A stretch of 64,000 bases of DNA from Auanema rhodensis (taxonomy: Eukaryota > Nematoda > Chromadorea > Rhabditida > Rhabditidae): NCBI GenBank assembly GCA_964057225.1, contig OZ059898.1, forward strand, positions 16,903,267-16,967,266, given 5' to 3'. The notes under the pieces are model-generated. The model had not been told where the DNA came from. It made no database searches and worked only from the letters and a program-made list of their open reading frames with translations. A program made the translations under genes and the position numbers. Shown here piece by piece: positions 12,982 through 25,964 of the stretch (position 1 is its first letter; each line of letters begins with the position of its first letter).

Positions 12982-13332
12982 AACTCAACATACACTAATG
13001 CATCATTTTTCAAACGATCATAACTAATTTTTGTATTAAGCGTTTCTCAATGTAGTATAGTGCATTCGATGCGGATTTTTAAGCTGCGTCGATCTGTGTT
13101 ATCAGATTTGCGCTAACTTAAAAATGCACCGAGATATCAACTGATATAAGTTCACACTTATATCCTCGATTTTCACCCTGAAGAATTATTTTTTTCGTTG
13201 AATAACATTGTCCATCGTCTTTGCCTTGAAAAAAGGAATCTGAAAACATCTACTTTTTGCTAAATTATTCTGAAATTTTTCGAAAAAATTTTTGTCAAAA
13301 TGTTTTTGGAAGCAATGTTGAGTGTACATGGA

Positions 13333-13682
13333 AACTCAACATACACTAATGCATCATTTTTCAAACGATCATAACTAATTTTTGTATTAAGCGTTTCTCA
13401 ATGTAGTATAGTGCATTCGATGCGGATTTTTAAACTGCGTCGATCTGTGTTATCAGATTTGCGCTAGCTTTAAAATGCACCGAGATATCAACTGATATAA
13501 GTTCACACTTATATCCTCGATTTTCACCCTGAAGAATTATTTTTTTCGTTGAATAACATTGTCCATCGTCTTTGCCTTGAAAAAAGGAATCTAAAAACAT
13601 CTACTTTTGCTAAATTATTCTGAAATTTTTTGAAAAAATTTTTGTGAAAATGTTTTTGGAAGCAATTTTGAGTGTACATGGA
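13333..13682 (+). repeat. 350-bp monomer (1-bp deletion)
   Basis: CTACTTTTTGC is shortened by one T to CTACTTTTGC within 13603-13610. This shifts the register of all later monomers by one base. It also has TAGCTTTAAAATG in place of TAGCTTAAAAATG, which disturbs the compound dyad. Confidence 0.9.
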
Positions 13683-16600
13683 AACTCAACATACACTAAT
13701 GCATCATTTTTCAAACGATCATAACTAATTTTTGTATTAAGCGTTTCTCAATGTAGTATAGTGCATTTGATGCGGATTTTTAAGCTGCGTCGATCTGTGT
13801 TATCAGATTTGCGCTAGCTTAAAAATGCACCGAGATATCAACTGATATAAGTTCACACTTATATCCTCGATTTTCACCCTGAAGAATTATTTTTTTCGTT
13901 GAATAACATTGTCCATCGTCTTTGCCTTGAAAAAAGGAATCTAAAAACATCTACTTTTTGCTAAATTATTCCGAAATTTTTCGAAAAAATTTTTGTCAAA
14001 ATGTTTTTGGAAGCAATGTTGAGTGTACATGGAAACTCAACATACACTAATGCATCATTTTTCAAACGATCATAACTAATTTTTGTATTAAGCGTTTCTC
14101 AATGTAGTATAGTGCATTCGATGCGGATTTTTAAGCTGCGTCGATCTGTGTTATGAGATTTGCGCTAGCTTAAAAATGCACCGAGATATCAACTGATATA
14201 AGTTCACACTTATATCCTCGATTTTCACCCTGAAGAATTAATTTTTTCGTTGAATAACATTGTCCATCGTCTTTGCTTTGAAAAAAGGAATCTAAAAACA
14301 TCTACTTTTTGCTAAATTATTTTGAAATTTTTCGAAAAAATTTTTGTCAAAATGTTTTTGGAAGCAATGTTGAGTGTACATGTAAACTCAACATACACTA
14401 ATGCACCATTTTTCAAACAATCATAACTAATTTTTGTATTAAGCGTTTTTCAATGTAGTATAGTGCATTTGATGCGGATTTTTAAGCTGCGTCGATCTGT
14501 GTTATCAGATTTGCGCTAGCTTAAAAATGCACCGAGATATCAACTGATATAAGTTCACACTTATATCCTCGATTTTCACCCTGAAGAATTATTTTTTTCG
14601 TTGAATAACATTGTCCATCGTCTTTGCCTTGAAAAAAGGAATCTAAAAACATCTACTTTTTGCTAAATTATTCTGAAATTTTTTGAAAAAATTTTTGTGA
14701 AAATGTTTTTGGAAGCAATTTTGAGTGTACATGGAAACTCAACATACACTAATGCATCATTTTTCAAACGATCATAACTAATTTTTGTATTAAGCGTTTC
14801 TCAATGTAGTATAGTGCATTCGATGCGGATTTTTAAGCTGCGTCGATCTGTGTTATCAGATTTGCGCTAGCTTGAAAATGCACCGAGATATCAACTGATA
14901 TAAGTTCACACTTATATCCTCGATTTTCACCCTGAAAAAATAATTTTTTCGTTGAATAACATTGTCCATCGTCTTTGCCTTGAAAAAAGGAATCCAAAAA
15001 CATCTACTTTTTGCTAAATTATTTTGAAATTTTTCGAAAAAATTTTTGTCAAAATGTTTTTGGAAGCAATGTTGAGTGTACATGGAAACTCAACATACAC
15101 TAATGCATCATTTTTCGAACGATCATAACTAATTTTTGTATTAAGCGTTTCTCAATGTAGTATAGTGCATTCGATGCGGATTTTTAAGCTGCGTCGATCT
15201 GTGTTATCAGATTTGCGCTAGCTTAAAAATGCACCGAGACATCAACTGATATAAGTTCACACTTATATCCTCGATTTTCACCCTGAAGAAATAATTTTTT
15301 CGTTGAATAACATTGTCCATCGTCTTTGCCTTGAAAAAAGAAATCTAAAAACATCTACTTTTTGCTAAATTATTTTGAAATTTTTCGAAAAAATTTTTGT
15401 CAAAATGTTTTTGGAAGCAATGTTGAGTGTACATGGAAACTCAACATACACTAATGCATCATTAGTCAAACGATCATAACTAATTTTTGTATTAAGCGTT
15501 TCTCAATGTAGTATAGTGCATTCGATGCGGATTTTTAAGCTGCGTCGATCTGTGTTATCAGATTTGCGCTAGCTTAAAAATGCACCGAGATATCAAATGA
15601 TATAAGTTCACACTTATATCCTCGATTTTCACCCTGAAAAAATAATTTTTTCGTTGAATAACATTGTCCATCGTCTTTGCCTTGAAAAAAGAAATCTAAA
15701 AACATCTACTTTTTGCTAAATTATTTTGAAATTTTTCGAAAAAATTTTTGTCAAAATGTTTTTGGAAGCAATGTTGAGTGTACATGGAAACTCAACATAC
15801 ACTAATGCATCATTTTTCAAACGATCATAACTAATTTTTGTATTAAGCGTTTCTCAATGTAGTATAGTGCATTCGATGCGGATTTTTAAGCTGCGTCGAT
15901 CTGTGTTATCAGATTTGCGCTAGCTTAAAAATGCACCGAGATATCAACTGATATAAGTTCACACTTATATCCTCGATTTTCACCCTGAAGAATTATTTTT
16001 TTCGTTGAATAACATTGTCCATCGTCTTTGCCTTGAAAAAAGGAATCTAAAAACATCTACTTTTTGCTAAATTATTCTGAAATTTTTCGAAAAAATTTTT
16101 GTCAAAAAATTTTTGGAAGCAATGTTGAGTGTACATGGAAACTCAACATACACTAATGCATCATTTTTCAAACGATCATAACTAATTTTTGTATTAAGCG
16201 TTTCTCAATGTAGTATAGTGCATTCGATGCGGATTTTTAAACTGCGTCGATCTGTGTTATCAGATTTGCGCTAGCTTAAAAATGCACCGAGATATCAACT
16301 GATATAAGTTCACACTTATATCCTCGATTTTCACCCTGAAGAATTATTTTTTTCGTTGAATAACATTGTCCATCGTCTTTGCCTTGAAAAAAGGAATCTA
16401 AAAACATCTACTTTTTGCTAAATTATTCTGAAATTTTTTGAAAAAATTTTTGTGAAAATGTTTTTGGAAGCAATTTTGAGTGTACATGGAAACTCAACAT
16501 ACACTAATGCATCATTTTTCAAACGATCATAACTAATTTTTGTATTAAGCGTTTCTCAATGTAGTATAGTGCATTTGATGCGGATTTTTAAGCTGCGTCG

Positions 16601-17543
16601 ATCTGTGTTATCAAATTTGCGCTAGCTTAAAAATGCACCGAGATATCAACTGATATAAGTTCACACTTATATCCTCGATTTTCACCCTGAAGAAATAATT
16701 TTTTCGTTGAATAACATTGTCCATCGTCTTTGCCTTAAAAAAAGGAATCTAAAAACATCTACTTTTTGCTAAATTATTCCGAAATTTTTCGAAAAAATTT
16801 TTGTCAAAATGTTTTTGGAAGCAATGTTGAGTGTACATGGAAACTCAACATACACTAATGCATCATTTTTCAAACGATCATAACTAATTTTTGTATTAAG
16901 CGTTTCTCAATGTAGTATAGTGCATTCGATGCGGATTTTTAAGCTGCGTCGATCTGTGTTATGAGATTTGCGCTAGCTTAAAAATGCACCGAGATATCAA
17001 CTGATATAAGTTCACACTTATATCCTCGATTTTCACCCTGAAGAATTAATTTTTTCGTTGAATAACATTGTCCATCGTCTTTGCTTTGAAAAAAGGAATC
17101 TAAAAACATCTACTTTTTGCTAAATTATTTTGAAATTTTTCGAAAAAATTTTTGTCAAAATGTTTTTGGAAGCAATGTTGAGTGTACATGTAAACTCAAC
17201 ATACACTAATGCACCATTTTTCAAACAATCATAACTAATTTTTGTATTAAGCGTTTTTCAATGTAGTATAGTGCATTTGATGCGGATTTTTAAGCTGCGT
17301 CGATCTGTGTTATCAGATTTGCGCTAGCTTAAAAATGCACCGAGATATCAACTGATATAAGTTCACACTTATATCCTCGATTTTCACCCTGAAGAATTAT
17401 TTTTTTCGTTGAATAACATTGTCCATCGTCTTTGCCTTGAAAAAAGGAATCTAAAAACATCTACTTTTTGCTAAATTATTCTGAAATTTTTTGAAAAAAT
17501 TTTTGTGAAAATGTTTTTGGAAGCAATTTTGAGTGTACATGGA

Positions 17544-18947
17544 AACTCAACATACACTAATGCATCATTTTTCAAACGATCATAACTAATTTTTGTATTA
17601 AGCGTTTCTCAATGTAGTATAGTGCATTTGATGCGGATTTTTAAGCTGCGTCGATCTGTGTTATCAAATTTGCGCTAGCTTAAAAATGCACCGAGATATC
17701 AACTGATATAAGTTCACACTTATATCCTCGATTTTCACCCTGAAGAAATAATTTTTTCGTTGAATAACATTGTCCATCGTCTTTGCCTTGAAAAAAGGAA
17801 TCTAAAAACATCTACTTTTTGCTAAATTATTCCGAAATTTTTCGAAAAAATTTTTGTCAAAATGTTTTTGGAAGCAATGTTGAGTGTACATGGAAACTCA
17901 ACATACACTAATGCATCATTTTTCAAACGATCATAACTAATTTTTGTATTAAGCGTTTCTCAATGTAGTATAGTGCATTCGATGCGGATTTTTAAGCTGC
18001 GTCGATCTGTGTTATCAGATTTGCGCTAGCTTAAAAATGCACCGAGACATCAACTGATATAAGTTCACACTTATATCCTCGATTTTCACCCTGAAGAAAT
18101 AATTTTTTCGTTGAATAACCTTGTCCATCGTCTTTGCCTTGAAAAAAGAAATCTAAAAACATCTACTTTTTGCTAAATTATTTTGAAATTTTTTGAAAAA
18201 ATTTTTGTGAAAATGTTTTTGGAAGCAATTTTGAGTGTACATGGAAACTCAACATACACTAATGCATCATTTTTCAAACGATCATAACTAATTTTTGTAT
18301 TAAGCGTTTCTCAATGTAGTATAGTGCATTTGATGCGGATTTTTAAGCTGCGTCGATCTGTGTTATCAAATTTGCGCTAGCTTAAAAATGCACCGAGATA
18401 TCAACTGATATAAGTTCACACTTATATCCTCGATTTTCACCCTGAAGAAATAATTTTTTCGTTGAATAACATTGTCCATCGTCTTTGCCTTGAAAAAAGG
18501 AATCTAAAAACATCTACTTTTTGCTAAATTATTCCGAAATTTTTCGAAAAAATTTTTGTCAAAATGTTTTTGGAAGCAATGTTGAGTGTACATGGAAACT
18601 CAACATACACTAATGCATCATTTTTCAAACGATCATAACTAATTTTTGTATTAAGCGTTTCTCAATGTAGTATAGTGCATTCGATGCGGATTTTTAAGCT
18701 GCGTCGATCTGTGTTATCAGATTTGCGCTAGCTTAAAAATGCACCGAGACATCAACTGATATAAGTTCACACTTATATCCTCGATTTTCACCCTGAAGAA
18801 ATAATTTTTTCGTTGAATAACCTTGTCCATCGTCTTTGCCTTGAAAAAAGAAATCTAAAAACATCTACTTTTTGCTAAATTATTTTGAAATTTTTCGAAA
18901 AAATTTTTGTCAAAATGTTTTTGGAAGCAATGTTGAGTGTACATGGA
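17544..18947 (+). repeat. Dimeric higher-order repeat, two copies (702 bp each)
   Basis: 17544-18245 and 18246-18947 each join a TATCAAATTTG / ATTCCG monomer to a GAGACATC / AAAAGAAATC monomer carrying the private change GAATAACCTTG in place of GAATAACATTG. The copies differ at the end, where only the first has GTGAAAATG and ATTTTGAG. Confidence 0.85.
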
Positions 18948-21755
18948 AACTCAACATACACTAATGCATCATTAGTCAAACGATCATAACTAATTTTTGT
19001 ATTAAGCGTTTCTCAATGTAGTATAGTGCATTCGATGCGGATTTTTAAGCTGCGTCGATCTGTGTTATCAGATTTGCGCAAGCTTAAAAATGCACCGAGA
19101 TATCAACTGATATAAGTTCACACTTATATCCTCGATTTTCACCCTGAAAAAATAATTTTTTCGTTGAATAACATTGTCCATCGTCTTTGCCTTGAAAAAA
19201 GGAATCCAAAAACATCTACTTTTTGCTAAATTATTTTGAAATTTTTCGAAAAAATTTTTGTCAAAATGTTTTTGGAAGCAATGTTGAGTGTACATGGAAA
19301 CTCAACATACACTAATGCATCATTTTTCAAACGATCATAACTAATTTTTGTATTAAGCGTTTCTCAATGTAGTATAGTGCATTCGATGCGGATTTTTAAG
19401 CTGCGTCGATCTGTGTTATCAGATTTGCGCTAGCTTAAAAATGCACCGAGATATCAACTGATATAAGTTCACACTTATATCCTCGATTTTCACCCTGAAA
19501 AAATAATTTTTTCGTTGAATAACATTGTCCATCGTCTTTGCCTTGAAAAAAGGAATCCAAAAACATCTACTTTTTGCTAAATTATTTTGAAATTTTTCGA
19601 AAAAATTTTTGTCAAAATGTTTTTGGAAGCAATGTTGAGTGTACATGGAAACTCAACATACACTAATGCATCATTTTTCAAACGATCATAACTAATTTTT
19701 GTATTAAGCGTTTCTCAATGTAGTATAGTGCATTCGATGCGGATTTTTAAACTGCGTCGATCTGTGTTATCAGATTTGCGCTAGCTTAAAAATGCACCGA
19801 GATATCAACTGATATAAGTTCACACTTATATCTTCGATTTTCACCCTGAAGAATTAATTTTTTCGGTGAATAACATTGTCCATCGTCTTTGCCTTGAAAA
19901 AAGGAATTTCAAAACATCTACTTTTTGCTAAATTATTCTGAAATTTTTCGAAAAAATTTTTGTCAAAATGTTTTTGGAAGCAATGTTGAGTGTACATGGA
20001 AACTCAACATACACTAATGCATCATTTTTCAAACGATCATAACAAATTTTTGTATTAAGCGTTTCTCAATGTAGTATAGTGCATTCGATGCGGATTTTTA
20101 AGCTGCGTCGATCTGTGTTATGAGATTTGCGCTAGCTTAAAAATGCACCGAGATATCAACTGATATAAGTTCACACTTATATCCTCGATTTTCACCCTGA
20201 AGAATTAATTTTTTCGTTGAATAACATTGTCCATCGTCTTTGCTTTGAAAAAAGGAATCTAAAAACATCTACTTTTTGCTAAATTATTTTGAAATTTTTC
20301 GAAAAAATTTTTGTCAAAATGTTTTTGGAAGCAATGTTGAGTGTACATGTAAACTCAACATACACTAATGCATCATTAGTCAAACAATCATAACTAATTT
20401 TTGTATTAAGCGTTTTTCAATGTAGTATAGTGCATTTGATGCGGATTTTTAAGCTGCGTCGATCTGTGTTATCAAATTTGCGCTAGCTTAAAAATGCACC
20501 GAGATATCAACTGATATAAGTTCACACTTATATCCTCGATTTTCACCCTGAAGAAATAATTTTTTCGTTGAATAACATTGTCCATCGTCTTTGCCTTGAA
20601 AAAAGAAATCTAAAAACATCTACTTTTTGCTAAATTATTTTGAAATTTTTCGAAAAAATTTTTGTCAAAATGTTTTTGGAAGCAATGTTGAGTGTACATG
20701 GAAACTCAACATACACTAATGCATCATTAGTCAAACGATCATAACTAATTTTTGTATTAAGCGTTTCTCAATGTAGTATAGTGCATTCGATGCGGATTTT
20801 TAAGCTGCGTCGATCTGTGTTATCAGATTTGCGCTAGCTTAAAAATGCACCGAGATATCAACTGATATAAGTTCACACTTATATCCTCGATTTTCACCCT
20901 GAAAAAATAATTTTTTCGTTGAATAACATTGTCCATCGTCTTTGCCTTGAAAAAAGGAATCCAAAAACATCTACTTTTTGCTAAATTATTTTGAAATTTT
21001 TCGAAAAACTTTTTGTCAAAATGTTTTTGGAAGCAATGTTGAGTGTACATGGAAACTCAACATACACTAATGCATCATTTTTCAAACGATCATAACTAAT
21101 TTTTGTATTAAGCGTTTCTCAATGTAGTATAGTGCATTCGATGCGGATTTTTAAACTGCGTCGATCTGTGTTATCAGATTTGCGCTAGCTTAAAAATGCA
21201 CCGAGATATCAACTGATATAAGTTCACACTTATATCTTCGATTTTCACCCTGAAGAATTAATTTTTTCGGTGAATAACATTGTCCATCGTCTTTGCCTTG
21301 AAAAAAGGAATTTCAAAACATCTACTTTTTGCTAAATTATTCTGAAATTTTTCGAAAAAATTTTTGTCAAAATGTTTTTGGAAGCAATGTTGAGTGTACA
21401 TGGAAACTCAACATACACTAATGCATCATTTTTCAAACGATCATAACTAATTTTTGTATTAAGCGTTTCTCAATGCAGTATAGTGCATTCGATGCGGATT
21501 TTTAAGCTGCGTCGATCTGTGTTATCAGATTTGCGCTAGCTTAAAAATGCACCGAGATATCAACTGATATAAGTTCACACTTATATCCTCGATTTTCACC
21601 CTGAAGAATTAATTTTTTCGTTGAATAACATTGTCCATCGTCTTTGCCTTGAAAAAAGGAATCTAAAAACATCTACTTTTTGCTAAATTATTCTGAAATT
21701 TTTCGAAAAAATTTTTGTCAAAATGTTTTTGGAAGCAATGTTGAGTGTACATGGA

Positions 21756-22105
21756 AACTCAACATACACTAATGCATCATTTTTCAAACGATCATAACTA
21801 ATTTTTGTATTAAGCGTTTCTCAATGTAGTATAGTGCATTCGATGCGGATTTTTAAGCTGCGTCGATCTGTGTCATCAGATTTGCGCTAGCTTAAAAATG
21901 CACCGAGATATCAACTGATATAAGTTCACACTTATATCCTCAATTTTCACCCTGAAGAAATAATTTTTTCGTTGAATAACATTGTCCATCGTCTTTGCCT
22001 TGAAAAAAGGAATCTAAAAACATCTACTTTTTGCTAAATTATTTTGAAGTTTTTCGAAAAATTTTTGTCAAAATGTTTTTGGAAGCAATGTTGAGTGTAC
22101 ATGTA
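21756..22105 (+). repeat. 350-bp monomer (A-tract deletion, shared with 23861-24210)
   Basis: The A6 tract after TTTTTCG is reduced to five A (22057-22061), next to a GAAGTTTTTCG variant. The same combination occurs at 24162-24166, six monomers downstream, and both copies are followed by GCACC / CAAACAATC monomers. This marks a duplicated segment even though neighbouring monomers have since been reshuffled. Confidence 0.85.
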
Positions 22106-23860
22106 AACTCAACATACACTAATGCACCATTTTTCAAACAATCATAACTAATTTTTGTATTAAGCGTTTTTCAATGTAGTATAGTGCATTTGATGCGGAT
22201 TTTTAAGCTGCGTCGATCTGTGTTATCAAATTTGCGCTAGCTTAAAAATGCACCGAGATATCAACTGATATAAGTTCACACTTATATCCTCGATTTTCAC
22301 CCTGAAGAAATAATTTTTTCGTTGAATAACATTGTCTATCGTCTTTGCCTTGAAAAAAGGAATCTAAAAACATCTACTTTTTGCTAAATTATTCTGAAAT
22401 TTTTCGAAAAAATTTTTGTCAAAATGTTTTTGGAAGCAATGTTGAGTGTACATGGAAACTCAACATACACTAATGCATCATTTTTCAAACGATCATAACT
22501 AATTTTTGTATTAAGCGTTTCTCAATGTAGTATAGTGCATTCGATGCGGATTTTTAAACTGCGTCGATCTGTGTTATCAGATTTGCGCTAGCTTAAAAAT
22601 GCACCGAGATATCAACTGATATAAGTTCACACTTATATCCTCGATTTTCACCCTGAAAAAATAATTTTTTCGTTGAATAACATTGTCCATCGTCTTTGCC
22701 TTGAAAAAAGGAATTTCAAAACATCTACTTTTTGCTAAATTATTCTGAAATTTTTCGAAAAAATTTTTGTCAAAATGTTTTTGGAAGCAATGTTGAGTGT
22801 ACATGGAAACTCAACATACACTAATGCATCATTTTTCAAACGATCATAACTAATTTTTGTATTAAGCGTTTCTCAATGTAGTATAGTGCATTCGATGCGG
22901 ATTTTTAAACTGCGTCGATCTGTGTTATCAGATTTGCGCTAGCTTAAAAATGCACCGAGATATCAACTGATATAAGTTCACACTTATATCCTCGATTTTC
23001 ACCCTGAAAAAATAATTTTTTCGTTGAATAACATTGTCCATCGTCTTTGCCTTGAAAAAAGGAATCCAAAAACATCTACTTTTTGCTAAATTATTTTGAA
23101 ATTTTTCGAAAAAATTTTTGTCAAAATGTTTTTGGAAGCAATGTTGAGTGTACATGGAAACTCAACATACACTAATGCATCATTTTTCAAACGATCATAA
23201 CTAATTTTTGTATTAAGCGTTTTTCAATGTAGTATAGTGCATTTGATGCGGATTTTTAAGCTGCGTCGATCTGTGTTATCAAATTTGCGCTAGCTTAAAA
23301 ATGCACCGAGATATCAACTGATATAAGTTCACACTTATATCCTCGATTTTCACCCTGAAGAAATAATTTTTTCGTTGAATAACATTGTCCATCGTCTTTG
23401 CCTTGAAAAAAGGAATCTAAAAACATCTACTTTTTGCTAAATTATTCTGAAATTTTTCGAAAAAATTTTTGTCAAAATGTTTTTGGAAGCAATGTTGAGT
23501 GTACATGGAAACTCAACATACACTAATGCATCATTTTTCAAACGATCATAACTAATTTTTGTATTAAGCGTTTTTCAATGTAGTATAGTGCATTCGATGC
23601 GGATTTTTAAACTGCGTCGATCTGTGTTATCAGATTTGCGCTAGCTTAAAAATGCACCGAGATATCAACTGATATAAGTTCACACTTATATCTTCGATTT
23701 TCACCCTGAAGAATTAATTTTTTCGGTGAATAACATTGTCCATCGTCTTTGCCTTGAAAAAAGGAATTTCAAAACATCTACTTTTTGCTAAATTATTCTG
23801 AAATTTTTCGAAAAAATTTTTGTCAAAATGTTTTTGGAAGCAATGTTGAGTGTACATGGA

Positions 23861-24210
23861 AACTCAACATACACTAATGCATCATTTTTCAAACGATCAT
23901 AACTATTTTTTGTATTAAGCGTTTCTCAATGTAGTATAGTGCATTCGATGCGGATTTTTAAGCTGCGTCGATCTGTGTTATCAGATTTGCGCTAGCTTAA
24001 AAATGCACCGAGATATCAACTGATATAAGTTCACACTTATATCCTCGATTTTCACCCTGAAGAATTAATTTTTTCGTTGAATAACATTGTCCATCGTCTT
24101 TGCCTTGAAAAAAGGAATCTAAAAACATCTACTTTTTGCTAAATTATTTTGAAGTTTTTCGAAAAATTTTTGTCAAAATGTTTTTGGAAGCAATGTTGAG
24201 TGTACATGTA
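23861..24210 (+). repeat. 350-bp monomer (same A-tract deletion as 21756-22105)
   Basis: Five A rather than six at 24162-24166, with GAAGTTTTTCG and a CATGTAAAC end. The earlier part differs from its sister at 21756: it has AACTATTTTTTG and GAAGAATTAATT here, against GTGTCATCAGA and CCTCAATTTTC there. This suggests a mosaic history after duplication. Confidence 0.85.
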
Positions 24211-25614
24211 AACTCAACATACACTAATGCACCATTTTTCAAACAATCATAACTAATTTTTGTATTAAGCGTTTTTCAATGTAGTATAGTGCATTTGATG
24301 CGGATTTTTAAGCTGCGTCGATCTGTGTTATCAAATTTGCGCTAGCTTAAAAATGCACCGAGATATCAACTGATATAAGTTCACACTTATATCCTCGATT
24401 TTCACCCTGAAGAAATAATTTTTTCGTTGAATAACATTGTCCATCGTCTTTGCCTTGAAAAAAGGAATCTAAAAACATCTACTTTTTGCTAAATTATTCT
24501 GAAATTTTTCGAAAAAATTTTTGTCAAAATGTTTTTGGAAGCAATGTTGAGTGTACATGGAAACTCAACATACACTAATGCATCATTTTTCAAACGATCA
24601 TAACTAATTTTTGTATTAAGCGTTTCTCAATGTAGTATAGTGCATTCGATGCGGATTTTTAAACTGCGTCGATCTGTGTTATCAGATTTGCGCTAGCTTA
24701 AAAATGCACCGAGATATCAACTGATATAAGTTCACACTTATATCCTCGATTTTCACCCTGAAAAAATAATTTTTTCGTTGAATAACATTGTCCATCGTCT
24801 TTGCCTTGAAAAAAGGAATCCAAAAACATCTACTTTTTGCTAAATTATTTTGAAATTTTTCGAAAAAATTTTTGTCAAAATGTTTTTGGAAGCAATGTTG
24901 AGTGTACATGGAAACTCAACATACACTAATGCATCATTTTTCAAACGATCATAACTAATTTTTGTATTAAGCGTTTCTCAATGTAGTATAGTGCATTCGA
25001 TGCGGATTTTTAAACTGCGTCGATCTGTGTTATCAGATTTGCGCTAGCTTAAAAATGCACCGAGATATCAACTGATATAAGTTCACACTTATATCTTCGA
25101 TTTTCACCCTGAAGAATTAATTTTTTCGGTGAATAACATTGTCCATCGTCTTTGCCTTGAAAAAAGGAATTTCAAAACATCTACTTTTTGCTAAATTATT
25201 CTGAAATTTTTCGAAAAAATTTTTGTCAAAATGTTTTTGGAAGCAATGTTGAGTGTACATGGAAACTCAACATACACTAATGCATCATTTTTCAAACGAT
25301 CATAACTATTTTTTGTATTAAGCGTTTCTCAATGTAGTATAGTGCATTCGATGCGGATTTTTAAGCTGCGTCGATCTGTGTTATCAGATTTGCGCTAGCT
25401 TAAAAATGCACCGAGATATCAACTGATATAAGTTCACACTTATATCCTCGATTTTCACCCTGAAGAATTAATTTTTTCGTTGAATAACATTGTCCATCGT
25501 CTTTGCTTTGAAAAAAGGAATCTAAAAACATCTACTTTTTGCTAAATTATTTTGAAATTTTTCGAAAAAATTTTTGTCAAAATGTTTTTGGAAGCAATGT
25601 TGAGTGTACATGGA

Positions 25615-25964
25615 AACTCAACATACACTAATGCATCATTTTTCAAACGATCATAACTAATTTTTGTATTAAGCGTTTCTCAATGTAGTATAGTGCTTTT
25701 GATGCGGATTTTTAAGCTGCGTCGATCTGTGTTATCAGATTTGCGCTAGCTTAAAAATGCACCGAGATATGAACTGATATAAGTTCACACTTATATCCTC
25801 GATTTTCACCCTGAAGAATTATTTTTTTCGTTGAATAACATTGTCCATCGTCTTTGCCTTAAAAAAGGAATCTAAAAACATCTACTTTTTGCTAAATTAT
25901 TCTGAAATTTTTCGAAAAAATTTTTGTCAAAATGTTTTTGGAAGCAATGTTGAGTGTACATGGA
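25615..25964 (+). repeat. 350-bp monomer (1-bp deletion) with GTGCTTTTGATG
   Basis: CCTTGAAAAAAGG has lost its G, giving CCTTAAAAAAGG at 25858-25868. The copy also has GTGCTTTTGATG in place of GTGCATTTGATG, and GATATGAAC. The next monomer shares GATATGAAC. Confidence 0.85.
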
